From Oscillibacter valericigenes (lineage in GTDB: Bacteria > Bacillota > Clostridia > Oscillospirales > Oscillospiraceae), in contig NZ_JACSNX010000003.1 in assembly GCF_016902445.1 (NCBI RefSeq), positions 62,001 to 126,000 of the forward strand: a stretch of DNA of 64,000 nucleotides. The letters are read 5' to 3'. This document shows, piece by piece, positions 31,960 to 41,089 of the stretch (positions are counted from its first letter, which is position 1; every line of letters begins with the position of its first letter). The position numbers and the translations under genes are program-made. The notes beneath the pieces are model-generated. The model was not told the DNA's origin, did not search any database, and worked only from the letters and a program-made list of their open reading frames with translations.

Positions 31960-33687
31960 TTACTTCTGCAGCGTCTTGACCCACTGGCCGTACTTCTCCA
32001 GATTGGCGTCGCAGGCGGCGGCGTCTGCGCCCTGGGTCAGGATATAGACCTTGATCTTGGGCTCCGTGCCGGAGGGCCGCACCAAGATGGTGGTGCCGTC
32101 CGCCAGCTCGAACCGCAGCACGTTGGAGCCGGAGAGCTCCATGGAGCTCTTTGCCCCGGTGGCGCAGTCCACCACGGACCCGTCGGTATAGTCCTTCCGG
32201 GTGACCACCTGCACGCCGGAGATTTCCGCCGGGGGATTTTCCCGGAGGTCCTTCATCAGCTCCGCCATGTCCTTCAGGCCGTCCAGGCCGGGCATCACCA
32301 GGTTGTGGGTCTTTTCGGCGTAGTGGCCGTACTTCTCATACAACTTCTCCAGGGCGTCGAACAATGTCTGCCCCTGAGCGGCGTACCAGGCGGCCATCTC
32401 CGTCAGCAGCATGGAGGCGGTGACGGCGTCCTTGTCCCGGACGTAGTCGCCCAGCATGTAGCCGTAGCTCTCCTCGTAGGAGAAGATGACCTTCCCCTCG
32501 CCGGCGGCCTCCAGGGCGTTCTTCTTCTCCGCCATGAACTTGAAGCCGGTGAAGGTGTCGTAGCAGGTGACGCCGTTGGACTCCGCCACCTTCCGGGCCA
32601 TCTCCGTGGTGACGATGGTCTTGAGGGCCACGGGCTTCTCCGGCATCTTACCGGAGCGGCGCATGGCGCCGATGAGGTAGTCCAGCAGCAGCACGCCGGT
32701 CTGGTTGCCGGTGACGGGGCGGTACTCGCCGCTGTGGTCCCGGATCATGATGCCCACCCGGTCGCTGTCCGGGTCCGTGCCCAGGATGAAGTCCACGTCG
32801 TTCTCCCGGGCCAGGTCAATGGCCAGGTAGAAGCCCTCCGGGTTCTCCGGGTTGGGGGAGACCACGGTGGGGAAATCCCCGTCAATGACCATCTGCTTGG
32901 GCTCGCAGATCAGGTGCTTGATGCCCAGGGTCCGCAATGCCTCCGGCACCAGCTTGTAGCCGCAGCCGTGGAAGGGGGTGTACACCAGCTTGAAGGTGTC
33001 CGCCACCTTGGCCACGGTCTCCTTGTCGTTGATCATGGCGGTGACGTTGGCCATGAAACGCCGGTCCGTCTCGTCGCCCATGGTCTCGATGAGGCCGGCC
33101 TTCACCGCCTCGTCGAAGTCCATGCGCCGGATGTCGTTGAAGACGTCGATCTTCTCCAGGGCGGCGGCGATGGCGTCGGCGTGGTGGGGGGGCAGCTGGG
33201 CGCCGTCCTCCCAGTAGACCTTGTAGCCGTTGTACTCCTTGGGGTTGTGGCTGGCGGTGACGTTGATGCCCGCCTGGCAGTGGTACTCCCGCACGGCGAA
33301 ACTCAGCTCCGGCGTGGGGCGGAGGGACTCAAAGATCCGCACGTGAATGCCGTTGGCGGCGCAGACCTCCGCCGCCGCCCGGGCGAACTCCATGGAGTGG
33401 TTCCGGCAGTCCATGCAGATGGCCACGCCCCGGCGCTTGCCCTCCTCGCCCTCGGCGCAGATGACCTGGGCAAAGCCCTGGGTGGCCCAGCGGATGACAT
33501 GGATGTTCATGTTGTGCAGGCCTACTGCCATGATGCCCCGCAGGCCGGCGGTACCGAACTCCAGCGGGCCGTAAAAGCGGCTCTCGATCTCCTTGGGGTC
33601 GTTCCGGATGGCCTCCAGCTCCTGATGCTCCGCCTCGGACAGGGCGGGACTGGCCAACCACTTTTCATATTCCTTCATAAAGTCCAT
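31960..33687 (-). CDS. Alpha-D-phosphohexomutase (phosphoglucomutase/phosphomannomutase)
   Basis: A 575-residue enzyme of the PgcA type. The phosphoserine loop TASHNPKEYNGYKVYW (near residue 150), metal loop GTDPDSDRVGIM (near 305), sugar-binding SYEESYGYMLGDYVRDKD (near 407) and phosphate-binding RPSGTEPKIKVY (near 540) are all intact. It interconverts glucose-6-P and glucose-1-P, or the mannose pair, feeding cell-wall and glycogen precursors. The ATG at 33687 follows GGAGG at about 10 bases. The usual bacillar length is close to 580, so it is full length. Confidence 0.95.
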   Translation of the reverse strand: MDFMKEYEKWLASPALSEAEHQELEAIRNDPKEIESRFYGPLEFGTAGLRGIMAVGLHNMNIHVIRWATQGFAQVICAEGEEGKRRGVAICMDCRNHSMEFARAAAEVCAANGIHVRIFESLRPTPELSFAVREYHCQAGINVTASHNPKEYNGYKVYWEDGAQLPPHHADAIAAALEKIDVFNDIRRMDFDEAVKAGLIETMGDETDRRFMANVTAMINDKETVAKVADTFKLVYTPFHGCGYKLVPEALRTLGIKHLICEPKQMVIDGDFPTVVSPNPENPEGFYLAIDLARENDVDFILGTDPDSDRVGIMIRDHSGEYRPVTGNQTGVLLLDYLIGAMRRSGKMPEKPVALKTIVTTEMARKVAESNGVTCYDTFTGFKFMAEKKNALEAAGEGKVIFSYEESYGYMLGDYVRDKDAVTASMLLTEMAAWYAAQGQTLFDALEKLYEKYGHYAEKTHNLVMPGLDGLKDMAELMKDLRENPPAEISGVQVVTRKDYTDGSVVDCATGAKSSMELSGSNVLRFELADGTTILVRPSGTEPKIKVYILTQGADAAACDANLEKYGQWVKTLQK

Positions 33688-33734
33688 GCGCGAGATACCT
33701 CCTGTTGTGTAATTTGAGAACGGAGACAGGACCG

Positions 33735-34049
33735 TCAGTCCTGCTCCGGTGATGTCTCTTCCGTGGGGGCGTCCAGCAGCGCCTGGGCCTCCTCCAGCCG
33801 GGAGGCGGGGACCCAGATCTCCACGCCCTGGGAGGCGAATCCCCCCAGCACCTTGCCGAGAGACCCGTTCTGAAACGCCGGGATGCCGCAGCTCTCCAAA
33901 AACGACACGGTGATGTCCGCCTGGCTGTCCAGCTCCCACTGGATGTCCAGCTTGGCGGCAGGCTCCGGCGCGCCGGAGGTATCCTTGGGCCAGCGGGCCA
34001 GCAGGTCCCGGTCTGCCCGGGCCCAGAAGTCCTTTGCCGGTTCTGTCAT
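33735..34049 (-). CDS. DUF2007-type putative signal-transducing protein
   Basis: A 104-residue protein. The first 40 residues are an unrelated polar leader; the remainder (DITVSFLESCGIPAFQNGSL then VEIWVPASRLEEAQALLDAP) has the compact alpha/beta ACT-like pattern of DUF2007, in which a ligand or peptide may bind. No function is established. The ATG at 34049 follows AAAGGACG. It lies 13 bases after rlmH and before the phosphohexomutase gene. Confidence 0.75.
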   Translation of the reverse strand: MTEPAKDFWARADRDLLARWPKDTSGAPEPAAKLDIQWELDSQADITVSFLESCGIPAFQNGSLGKVLGGFASQGVEIWVPASRLEEAQALLDAPTEETSPEQD

Positions 34050-34062
34050 ACGACCACGTCCT

Positions 34063-34545
34063 TTACTTGTGATATCGGGTGCCCGCGTTGATCTGATAGG
34101 CCCGGTAGATCTGCTCCAGCACCATCACCCGGGCCAGATGGTGGGGAAACGTCATGGGAGACATGGAGAGCCGCAGCTTTGCCGACCCCTTGATGGAGGG
34201 ATGCAGGCCGAAGGACCCGCCGATGAGGAACACCAGCTGGCTCACGCCCTGGCCGGCCCAGGCGGCCATCTGCCGGGCCAGGGCCTCGCTGGAGCGCAGC
34301 TCCCCCTCCACGCACAGGGCGATGAGGGCGGCGCCGGCGGGGAACTTGGCCCGGATGGCGGCAGCCTCCTTCAAGAGGGCGGCCTCAATCTGGGCGGGGG
34401 AGGGATCCTCCGGCAGCCGCTCCTCCGGCAGCTCCACCAGCTCCAGCTTGCAGAAACGGGAGAGGCGCTTGGCGTACTCCGCCGCGGCATCGATATAGAA
34501 CTTTTCCTTCAGCTTCCCCACGCAGAGGACCGTCACCTTTTGCAT
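34063..34545 (-). CDS. rlmH: 23S rRNA (pseudouridine1915-N3)-methyltransferase RlmH
   Basis: A 160-residue SPOUT methyltransferase starting MQKVTVLCVGKLKEKFYIDA. The SAM-binding knot is FLIGGSFGLHPSIKGSAKLR near residue 104, and the C-terminus LEQIYRAYQINAGTRYHK is the invariant end of RlmH. It methylates pseudouridine 1915 in helix 69 of 23S rRNA. Its start overlaps the end of the metallo-hydrolase gene by 13 bases in another frame, the same gene order as yycJ-rlmH in bacilli. Confidence 0.97.
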   Translation of the reverse strand: MQKVTVLCVGKLKEKFYIDAAAEYAKRLSRFCKLELVELPEERLPEDPSPAQIEAALLKEAAAIRAKFPAGAALIALCVEGELRSSEALARQMAAWAGQGVSQLVFLIGGSFGLHPSIKGSAKLRLSMSPMTFPHHLARVMVLEQIYRAYQINAGTRYHK

Positions 34546-35333
34546 ACAGACCTCCGGCAGACCACATGGGCGGGCCCCAGGCAGTCCCTGGGAGCCACGG
34601 ACAGCAGGGGAGCGGCCCCTGCTGCGGAGAGGGCCTGCTCCACGGCGGTCTGCGCCATGGCAGGCGTATTGTTCTCCCGGCTCAGATGTGCCAGCACGAT
34701 CTCCGACGCGCCGCTCTCTGCCAGGGCGGCGGCAAAACAGGCGGCATCGGCGTTGCTGAGATGGCCCTGGGGCCCCAGGATGCGCTGCTTCAGATAGTAG
34801 GGATAGGGGCCGCTGCAGAGGGTCTCGACGTCGTGATTGGCCTCCAGCACCGCCAGGTCCACCCCCAGCAGGGCGTCGGCGGCCTCGTCGGTGACATAGC
34901 CGGTGTCCGTCAGGACGCCCACGGAACCGTCCTCCGTGTCCAGCCGGAAGCCGCAGGAGCCCGGCGCGTCATGGGAGGTGGGGACCGCCGTCACGGCGCA
35001 TTCCCCGATGGACCGGGAGCCGCCGAAGTCCAGCGTCTCCAGCCGCGCCTCCACGGCCGGCAGCCGCCAGGCCAGCTCCCGGCCCGCCCGCTCTGTGGCG
35101 AGGACCGGGGCATCGCAGCGCTTCAGCAGCGTCTGCAGGCCGGAGATGTGGTCCGCATGGGTGTGGGTGATGAGGATGGCCGACAGACTGCCCGGCTCCA
35201 GGCCCAGTTCCCGCAGGGCGGCGGTGATGCGTCGGCAGGAGATGCCGGCGTCCAGCAGGATCCGGCTCTCTCCGCAGGAGAGCAGCAGCGCGTTCCCGGA
35301 GGAACCACTGGCCAGCGTATGTACAATGGTCAA
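34533..35333 (-). CDS. walJ: MBL-fold metallo-hydrolase WalJ (YycJ)
   Basis: A 266-residue metallo-beta-lactamase fold protein. Metal motifs THTHADHISGLQ (near residue 57), TSHDAPGSCGF (near 133), VLTDTGYV and LEANHDVE (near 173) and AHLSRENN (near 222) are present. The start is a TTG at 35333 after GAAGAGGT; no ATG lies in this position, and family starts with a short strand before LASGSSGN. In Firmicutes it is a nuclease-like protein linked to the Wal two-component system. It precedes rlmH and follows murA. Confidence 0.9.
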   Translation of the reverse strand: MTIVHTLASGSSGNALLLSCGESRILLDAGISCRRITAALRELGLEPGSLSAILITHTHADHISGLQTLLKRCDAPVLATERAGRELAWRLPAVEARLETLDFGGSRSIGECAVTAVPTSHDAPGSCGFRLDTEDGSVGVLTDTGYVTDEAADALLGVDLAVLEANHDVETLCSGPYPYYLKQRILGPQGHLSNADAACFAAALAESGASEIVLAHLSRENNTPAMAQTAVEQALSAAGAAPLLSVAPRDCLGPAHVVCRRSVCKR

Positions 35334-35362
35334 AAAGCATACCTCTTCCGGAGAAAAATGAG

Positions 35363-35414
35363 ACGTCCGCAAGGGAGGCCGTCGACGAAAGTCGCCACCC
35401 TCCATCGCGGACGT
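35363..35414 (-). other. Long nested hairpin between murA and walJ
   Basis: Outer arms ACGTCCGC/GCGGACGT, middle GGGAGG/CCCTCC, inner CGAC/GTCG with GAAA loop. A TTTTT lies 5-10 bases beyond on the leftward side, so it may be a partial terminator lowering walJ-rlmH expression. Confidence 0.6.
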
Positions 35415-35463
35415 AGAATCGCTGATCGATGATAGAGCTTGTAATACAGACAGCGGCTGCCGT

Positions 35464-36762
35464 TCAGCCGATATGGGCCTCCAGCTCCTCGGACTCGCCG
35501 GGGACCTCCACCGCGCGGATAGTGGCGCCCAGACCCTGGAGCTTGGTGACGATGTCCTCATAGCCCCGTTCGATATACTGGACACAGCTGATCTCGCTCT
35601 CTCCCTGGGCAGCCAGGGCGGCGATGACCAGCGCCGCACCGGCCCGCAGATCGCAGGCCTGGATGGGCGCGCCGGTGAGATGGTCCACGCCTTCCACCAC
35701 GGCGGTCTTGTCGTCCACCTGGATATTGGCGCCCATGCGCTTGAGCTCATCCACATAGCGGTAGCGGTTGTTCCAAACGCTTTCCGTCACCAGGGAGGTA
35801 CCCTCCGCCAGGCAGAGGACTGTGGTGATCTGAGGCTGCATGTCGGTGGGAAAGCCCGGGTAGGGCATGGTTTTCACATTGGCTTTCTGCAGGGGGCCGC
35901 TGCGGCGGACCAGAAGGGTATCCTCCCGCTCCTCTACTTCCACCCCCATCTCCACCAGCTTGGCGGTGATGCAGTCCATGTGCTTGGGGATGATGTTTTT
36001 CACCAGGATCTGTCCGCCGGTGGCGGCCACAGCGGCCATGTAGGTGCCGGCCTCGATCTGGTCGGGGATGATGGCGTAGCTGCCGCCCCGCAGACGGTCC
36101 ACGCCCTGGATCTTGATGGTGTCGGTGCCGGCGCCCCGGATGTTGGCCCCCATGGAGTTGAGGAAGTTGGCCAGATCCACGATGTGGGGCTCCTTGGCGG
36201 CGTTTTCGATGATGGTGTTGCCCTCCGCCCGGACGGCAGCCATCATGATGTTCATGGTGGCGCCCACAGACACCACATCCAGATAGATGTTGGCCCCCTT
36301 CAGGCGGCCGTTTTCCGTGGAGGCGTTGATAAAGCCGCCCTCCACCATGACCTTGGCGCCCAGGGCGGTGAAGCCCTTCACGTGCTGGTCGATGGGGCGG
36401 ACGCCGAAATTGCAGCCGCCGGGCATGGCAACTTCTGCCTGGCCGAACCGGCCAAGCAGTGCGCCGATGAGATAATAAGAGGCCCGCATCTTCCGGGCCA
36501 GCTCATAGGAGGTCCGGGTAGAACGGATGTGGCTGGAGTCGATCTCCACGGTGTGGCGGTTGATGACACGGATGCCGGCCCCCAGATGCTCCAGGATCTT
36601 CAGGGACAGCGTCACGTCGGAGATCTGGGGGATGTTCTCGATCCGGCAGACCCCGTCCACCAGCAGCGCGGCGGGGAGAATGGCGACAGCAGCGTTCTTG
36701 GCGCCGCTGATCTCTACTTCACCAAACAGGGGATGACCACCCTGCACGATATACTTTGTCAA
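35464..36762 (-). CDS. murA: UDP-N-acetylglucosamine 1-carboxyvinyltransferase MurA
   Basis: A 432-residue enzyme beginning at TTG 36762 (TKYIVQGGHPLFGEVEISGA), with GAGAGGG 8 bases upstream. It has the six repeated inside-out alpha/beta motifs of EPSP synthase-like enzymes. The PEP-binding catalytic cysteine loop reads AMPGGCNFGVRPIDQH (near 117), and the C-terminal RAGAALVIAALAAQGES (near 397) is canonical. It makes UDP-GlcNAc-enolpyruvate, the first step of peptidoglycan synthesis. Located between the wal genes, so it is co-localised with cell-wall control, and it has its own promoter. Confidence 0.95.
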   Translation of the reverse strand: MTKYIVQGGHPLFGEVEISGAKNAAVAILPAALLVDGVCRIENIPQISDVTLSLKILEHLGAGIRVINRHTVEIDSSHIRSTRTSYELARKMRASYYLIGALLGRFGQAEVAMPGGCNFGVRPIDQHVKGFTALGAKVMVEGGFINASTENGRLKGANIYLDVVSVGATMNIMMAAVRAEGNTIIENAAKEPHIVDLANFLNSMGANIRGAGTDTIKIQGVDRLRGGSYAIIPDQIEAGTYMAAVAATGGQILVKNIIPKHMDCITAKLVEMGVEVEEREDTLLVRRSGPLQKANVKTMPYPGFPTDMQPQITTVLCLAEGTSLVTESVWNNRYRYVDELKRMGANIQVDDKTAVVEGVDHLTGAPIQACDLRAGAALVIAALAAQGESEISCVQYIERGYEDIVTKLQGLGATIRAVEVPGESEELEAHIG

Positions 36763-36912
36763 AGTCGATACCCTCTCTTCAAAAGGCGCTTTCTTTTGTG
36801 GCGGCACCCGTGTTTTTCTATCAAACAGTGTGCCCGGCCTGTGCGGCTTCATACCAGCAAAAGACCCGGGAAAGCGGCAGAAATTTCCGCCCGGAAAAGC
36901 TCGCACACACAG

Positions 36913-36941
36913 ACTATACCATATCCCCGTATAAAATGCAA
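36913..36941 (-). promoter_or_regulatory. Promoter of murA
   Basis: On the minus strand TTGCAT (36936-36941), 17 bases, TATAGT (36913-36918), about 150 bases before the murA start. The leader between contains no gene. Confidence 0.7.
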
Positions 36942-36992
36942 ACCCTTCCTGCAGGACCGGCCGGTCTGATGGCAAAATTCGTCAAAATTCCG

Positions 36993-37035
36993 AAAAAAAC
37001 GACCCCCGGTCCAGGACGCTGAAAACGGCATCCTG
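36993..37035 (-). terminator. Candidate terminator of the wal operon after yycI
   Basis: Imperfect stem CAGGACGC (37012-37019) with GCATCCTG (37028-37035), a short GACC/GGTC stem after it, and a run of seven T leftward at 36993-36999. Confidence 0.5.
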
Positions 37036-37078
37036 ACAGATGGAAGGGAAAAACCGAAAAAGATTTCTGCCTGCCGGC

Positions 37079-37879
37079 TCAGCCGGTGGAGACCTCTCCG
37101 GTAAAACAGTTTACATAATAATAAGCGGTGTCTGTGACCACACACCAGGCAGGGACCAGGGCCATGGGGGTGGCGGTGGTGCTCTGCAGTTCGTAGCAGA
37201 GATACAGGTCCGTCACCGCGGTGACCACGGCGCCGCTGCGGATGGTGCTGAGAACTTCATTCAAGGCCGCCAGGGCAGATAGAGCGTTCCCGCTGCCGGA
37301 TGCCTGCCCCTCCTGAGGAAGGTGGGTGCCGCTGACGGAGACCACGCTGCCCCCGCTGATGGAGAAGGTGACAGAGCAGTTGACCACCGGTGCCCCGTCG
37401 AAGGACTGGACGGCCGCTGCGCTGCCGTCGGTTCCCTCCAGGGTAAAGGTCAGCCCCTCATAGTGGAATGCCCGGCAGAATGCCCGGCAGAGGGCGTCGG
37501 CCGTCTCGCTGCTGTGCTCCATCACCACGTCAAAGGTGCCGTCGGAGCGGAAGACGGCGCTGCCGTTCCGGTTCTGGTAAGTGCTGACGCCCCCGCCTCC
37601 GTCAGAGGCAGAGACCGCCTCCCCCAGAAGGAATTCCGCCAGCTTCTGCTCTTCCTCCGGGTCCCGTGTCAGCGTCAGCCCGGCGGGCGGATCCGTGCTG
37701 GGGATCAGGTCGCCGTCCAGAGACACGCCCTCCGCCGCGAACAGCTGCACCATCTGCTGCCGCGCCTCATCCCGGGCGGCGTAGCCGGTGGTGAATCGCA
37801 TGGTCAGAAGGCCCAGCAGGCAGAGATTCGTCAGAGCCAGGATCAGGATGATGATGTTTTTCAGTCGGGAGGTCTCCAT
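37079..37879 (-). CDS. yycI: YycI family regulatory protein of the Wal system
   Basis: A 266-residue protein with an N-terminal signal anchor (NIIILILALTNLCLLGLLTM, residues 8-27), short cytoplasmic tail and extracellular domain. The C-terminal repeat-like beta structure (ALVPAWCVVTDTAYYYVNCF) matches the YycI/YycH fold. In Bacillus and Staphylococcus YycI and YycH form a membrane complex controlling the kinase WalK. Gene order right after yycH supports this. Here the protein is low in sequence similarity and recognised mainly by context, topology and the ending. Confidence 0.82.
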   Translation of the reverse strand: METSRLKNIIILILALTNLCLLGLLTMRFTTGYAARDEARQQMVQLFAAEGVSLDGDLIPSTDPPAGLTLTRDPEEEQKLAEFLLGEAVSASDGGGGVSTYQNRNGSAVFRSDGTFDVVMEHSSETADALCRAFCRAFHYEGLTFTLEGTDGSAAAVQSFDGAPVVNCSVTFSISGGSVVSVSGTHLPQEGQASGSGNALSALAALNEVLSTIRSGAVVTAVTDLYLCYELQSTTATPMALVPAWCVVTDTAYYYVNCFTGEVSTG

Positions 37880-37922
37880 CCCTCACGCTCCTTTCCGTGG
37901 CCTCCGGGGGCCGGTCGTGCGG

Positions 37923-39212
37923 TCAGTCTGCCAGCCAGCTGGCGGACACGGTGTCTCCGCCGCCGTCCGCATATCCCACAGAGAGCTCCACGCCGGGATG
38001 GTCCGCGGCGATGGCCAGCGTCTGCCGGAGCGGCAGCAGGAGAGACTGCTCATTGGTGGTGCTGTACTGGCGGAATCGCAGTGTCAGGCGGGTGATGCTG
38101 GTGCCGGAGAGGGTGATCTCCGCGGCACTGCCGCCGTCAGAAAACCGGATGGGCGTACCGGCAAGCTGGTATCCGAATCGAAGCTGTGTGGAGTCTCCGC
38201 TCTCGCTGACGGACTGCAGGTACAGGCTCGCCTCGCCGGTGAGCCCCTCCGTCAGCTCCTGCAGCAGGATGCTGCACCCAAGCGCGGATTCCGCTGCAGT
38301 GGGGTTCTGCTCCTGAGCGGAGATCTCCGGCGTGGCCTCTGTGCCGCTGCGGTAGACGATGCTCCCGTCCGGCTGGATGTGGAGGGAGCGGTCTGTCTCC
38401 ACCTCTGTGATGACCTCAGTGCCGTCTGCCTCCGTGTACCGCTCCTTGGTGTTGCTGTTGAAGCCGAAGAACGGCAGCAGCCAGTCGGTGTCGGAAAGGG
38501 GAGAGGCGGCGGAGAGGACCGGCAGCTCCGGCAGTTCCGTGGGCAGGATGGAGAGGGGGAACAGCTCCCCGTACAGGGGATCGACCTCTACATCGTCAAA
38601 GGCGAAGGAGACCCCGCCGAAGCCGGACTGGCCGGCGGCCTCGGTCAGTGTATCCGCGGAGAGGGAGGTGGCGGGGACTGCGCTTTTGAAGAAGCTCTCC
38701 GCCCCGTCCCAGAGATACAGCCAGACGGTCTCATCCTCCTGGGCTGCCAGCAGCAGGCAGCGGGCATCGCCGGTGAGCGGCGTCTCATCCACCCCGATCA
38801 GGCCTGCCAGCACGGAGAGCGGGAGCGGCTCCAGAAAGTCGAAATACACCGATGTGACGGAGAGGGCAGCGCGGAATTCATCCACCGAGGAGGGCGCGAG
38901 GCTCTGGAGGGACCCCAACGCCTCCCGCAGGCCCAGCGCGGAAAAGCTGCTGCTGTTGGTGGTGAGGTCCAGGCTGCCGTACCGGCCGTAGGAGTCTGTG
39001 ATGACCACCCGCACCGGTGCGGGAAACTCCCGCAGCTGAGAGGGAGATTCATCCGGCAGGGTGCCTGTCAGCCGCTCCAGATAGTGGGGATCTTCCGTCG
39101 TGTCCAGATTGTACAGCTGCAGCTGGGCAAAGAGGAACACCGCCGAGACAGTCAGGCAGGCGATGACGATATTCTGGATGAGATTGCGGCGCTTGTGCCG
39201 GGCGGCGTCCAT
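37923..39212 (-). CDS. yycH: YycH family regulatory protein of the Wal system
   Basis: A 429-residue protein with an N-terminal membrane anchor (NIVIACLTVSAVFLFAQLQL, near residues 14-33) followed by a large extracytoplasmic part. The sequence is acidic and beta-rich (LDTTEDPHYLERLTGTLPDE...; VRVVITDSYGRYGSLDLTTN). It is directly downstream of walK and upstream of yycI, the conserved order. The anchor residues are those that contact WalK in other species. The ATG at 39212 follows AGGAGG. Confidence 0.82.
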   Translation of the reverse strand: MDAARHKRRNLIQNIVIACLTVSAVFLFAQLQLYNLDTTEDPHYLERLTGTLPDESPSQLREFPAPVRVVITDSYGRYGSLDLTTNSSSFSALGLREALGSLQSLAPSSVDEFRAALSVTSVYFDFLEPLPLSVLAGLIGVDETPLTGDARCLLLAAQEDETVWLYLWDGAESFFKSAVPATSLSADTLTEAAGQSGFGGVSFAFDDVEVDPLYGELFPLSILPTELPELPVLSAASPLSDTDWLLPFFGFNSNTKERYTEADGTEVITEVETDRSLHIQPDGSIVYRSGTEATPEISAQEQNPTAAESALGCSILLQELTEGLTGEASLYLQSVSESGDSTQLRFGYQLAGTPIRFSDGGSAAEITLSGTSITRLTLRFRQYSTTNEQSLLLPLRQTLAIAADHPGVELSVGYADGGGDTVSASWLAD

Positions 39213-39249
39213 AGGCGGCCTCCTTTCTTGCGGTCTGCGGCGGCGTCGG

Positions 39250-41049
39250 TCAGGCGGCGGGACCGGAGGGCCCGCCGATGGGCAGCGTCAGCCGGATGGT
39301 GGTGCCCGGCCCCTCGTGTGGGGCCAGCGCGATGGAGCCGTGGTGGCGCTGGACGATCTCCTTGGCGATGGAGAGCCCCAGGCCTGTGCCGCCGGACTCC
39401 CGGGAGCGGGCCTTATCCACCCGGTAGAACCGGTCGAAGATCCGGTCTCGGTCCTTTTCCGGGATGCCGATGCCGTCGTCGCAGACCTCCATCCACACCT
39501 CTGCCTCCGTGGATCCTGCGGTGATGGAGATGTGCCCGCCGTCGGGCGTGTACTTGATGGCGTTGCCGATGACGTTCATCATCACCTGCTCCAGCCGGCT
39601 CCGGTCCCCCACGATGAGGGGCAGGCTCTCCGGCGGGGTATAGACCAGGGCATGGCCGTGCTGCTTGGCTGCAAGGGCATTGGCGCGGGTGACGCTCTCG
39701 ATGGCATCCCCGAAGGGGAAGCGGGAGAGCACCAGCTCCGCATTGCCGGCGTCCAGCCGGCTGAGGGTCAGCAGGTCCTGAACGATGTGGGTCATGCGGT
39801 CCGTCTCCGTGATGATGATGTCCAGAAAGCCGTTGGCAGTCTCCGCCGGCAGGTCGCCCTCAGCGTCCCGCAGGGTCTCCGCGTAGCTGCGGACGTTGGT
39901 GAGGGGGGTGCGCAGCTCGTGGGACACGTTGGCCACGAACTCCTTGCGGCGCTCCTCGTTGCGGTGCTGCTCCGTCACATCGTGCAGCACCACCAGCACG
40001 CCGCCGCTGGCCTGGTCAGAGAAGGGGGCCAGGAACAGCTCCAGCGTCCGGTCGCCCACCTCCATCTCCGCCTCGGCATAGTTGGGCCGCTGGAGGGCCA
40101 GCGTCTTCTGGAAGGGATAGACCCTGCCGAAGAGGGCGTCATAGGTGGTGCCCTCCGGCACGCTGCGATGGAGCATGTTGGTGGCGGCGGGATTGCAGTG
40201 GATCAGCAGACCGTCGTGGTCAAAGGCCACCACGCCGTCGGTCATGTGCAGGAACAGGGTATCCAGCTTGTTGCGCTCGTTTTCCACGGCGGCCAGGGTG
40301 GACTGCAGGACCCCGGCCATCTCATTGAACGTGCCGGTGAGGATGCCGATCTCATCGGTGGACTCCACCGGCAGCTGGCTGTCGAAGTCCCCGGCGGCCA
40401 CCCGCTCGGCTCCGGCGGTGAGCTTTTCGATGGGGCCCACCATGGTCTTGGACAACAGGAAGCTCAGCAGTACGGAGATCAGCAGGCCGATGACCAGTGC
40501 CTGCATGATGATGAGGAAGATCTGGGAGTTCAGGTCGGTGACCGTGTCCTTGTTGTCCAGAATGTAGATGATATAGGCGTTGTCGCCCCCTATGATGGGG
40601 ATGGCTACATCCATGTAGTCGGCGGTGATGTCGCTGCGGTCTCCCACCCGGGTGCTGTCCCCCCGGGATACGGCGTTCCGGGCGGTGAGCAGGTTTGCCG
40701 TCTGTTCCCGCGGGAGCGACGAGGCGTCTGTCGAGCCGTCCAGGTAGGTGCCGCTCTGTCCGTCCAGAATAAAGTAGTTCCGGGTGCGGTAGTCGATGCC
40801 CAGGGAGCCGGCACGGCTCTCCAGCATCTCCTTGAGCCCGGAGGCTCCATCCGGCTCAGCGGCCCGGGCCCGGAGGGTGGAGATATAGCCGTCGCTGTCG
40901 TCGCCGAACACGGCGTTGATCTGTTCATAAAAGGTGTCGATATAGAAGCTGGAGATGCTGGTGGTCAGGAACGCGCCCACCACCGCCATCAGCGAGGTGA
41001 TGAGCAGCAGCAGGATCAGCGTCAGCTTCATGTGCAGGCTGCGGAACAC
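39250..41049 (-). CDS. walK: Sensor histidine kinase WalK
   Basis: A 599-residue histidine kinase with two membrane spans (TLILLLLITSLMAVVGAFLT near residue 12 and IIMQALVIGLLISVLLSFLL near 185), an extracytoplasmic loop between, HAMP (KTMVGPIEKLTAGAERVAAG), a PAS domain (FLHMTDGVVAFDHDGLLIHC), the H-box FVANVSHELRTPLTNVRSYA (near 370), N-box NVIGNAIKYTPDGG and G-boxes DDGIGIPEKD, GGTGLGLSIAK. It controls cell-wall turnover through WalR. Starts at GTG 41049, with GGAAGG 8 bases before; a GTG at 41058 has unfavourable spacing. Confidence 0.96.
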   Translation of the reverse strand: MFRSLHMKLTLILLLLITSLMAVVGAFLTTSISSFYIDTFYEQINAVFGDDSDGYISTLRARAAEPDGASGLKEMLESRAGSLGIDYRTRNYFILDGQSGTYLDGSTDASSLPREQTANLLTARNAVSRGDSTRVGDRSDITADYMDVAIPIIGGDNAYIIYILDNKDTVTDLNSQIFLIIMQALVIGLLISVLLSFLLSKTMVGPIEKLTAGAERVAAGDFDSQLPVESTDEIGILTGTFNEMAGVLQSTLAAVENERNKLDTLFLHMTDGVVAFDHDGLLIHCNPAATNMLHRSVPEGTTYDALFGRVYPFQKTLALQRPNYAEAEMEVGDRTLELFLAPFSDQASGGVLVVLHDVTEQHRNEERRKEFVANVSHELRTPLTNVRSYAETLRDAEGDLPAETANGFLDIIITETDRMTHIVQDLLTLSRLDAGNAELVLSRFPFGDAIESVTRANALAAKQHGHALVYTPPESLPLIVGDRSRLEQVMMNVIGNAIKYTPDGGHISITAGSTEAEVWMEVCDDGIGIPEKDRDRIFDRFYRVDKARSRESGGTGLGLSIAKEIVQRHHGSIALAPHEGPGTTIRLTLPIGGPSGPAA

Positions 41050-41089
41050 GGCAAACACCTTCCTTCCTAGAGAGTGGGCGGGGACATGC

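Noticed and set aside
39100-41070. Rightward frame of about 650 residues opposite walK
   Set aside because: Antisense to a complete histidine kinase; composition typical of shadow frames in GC-rich DNA.
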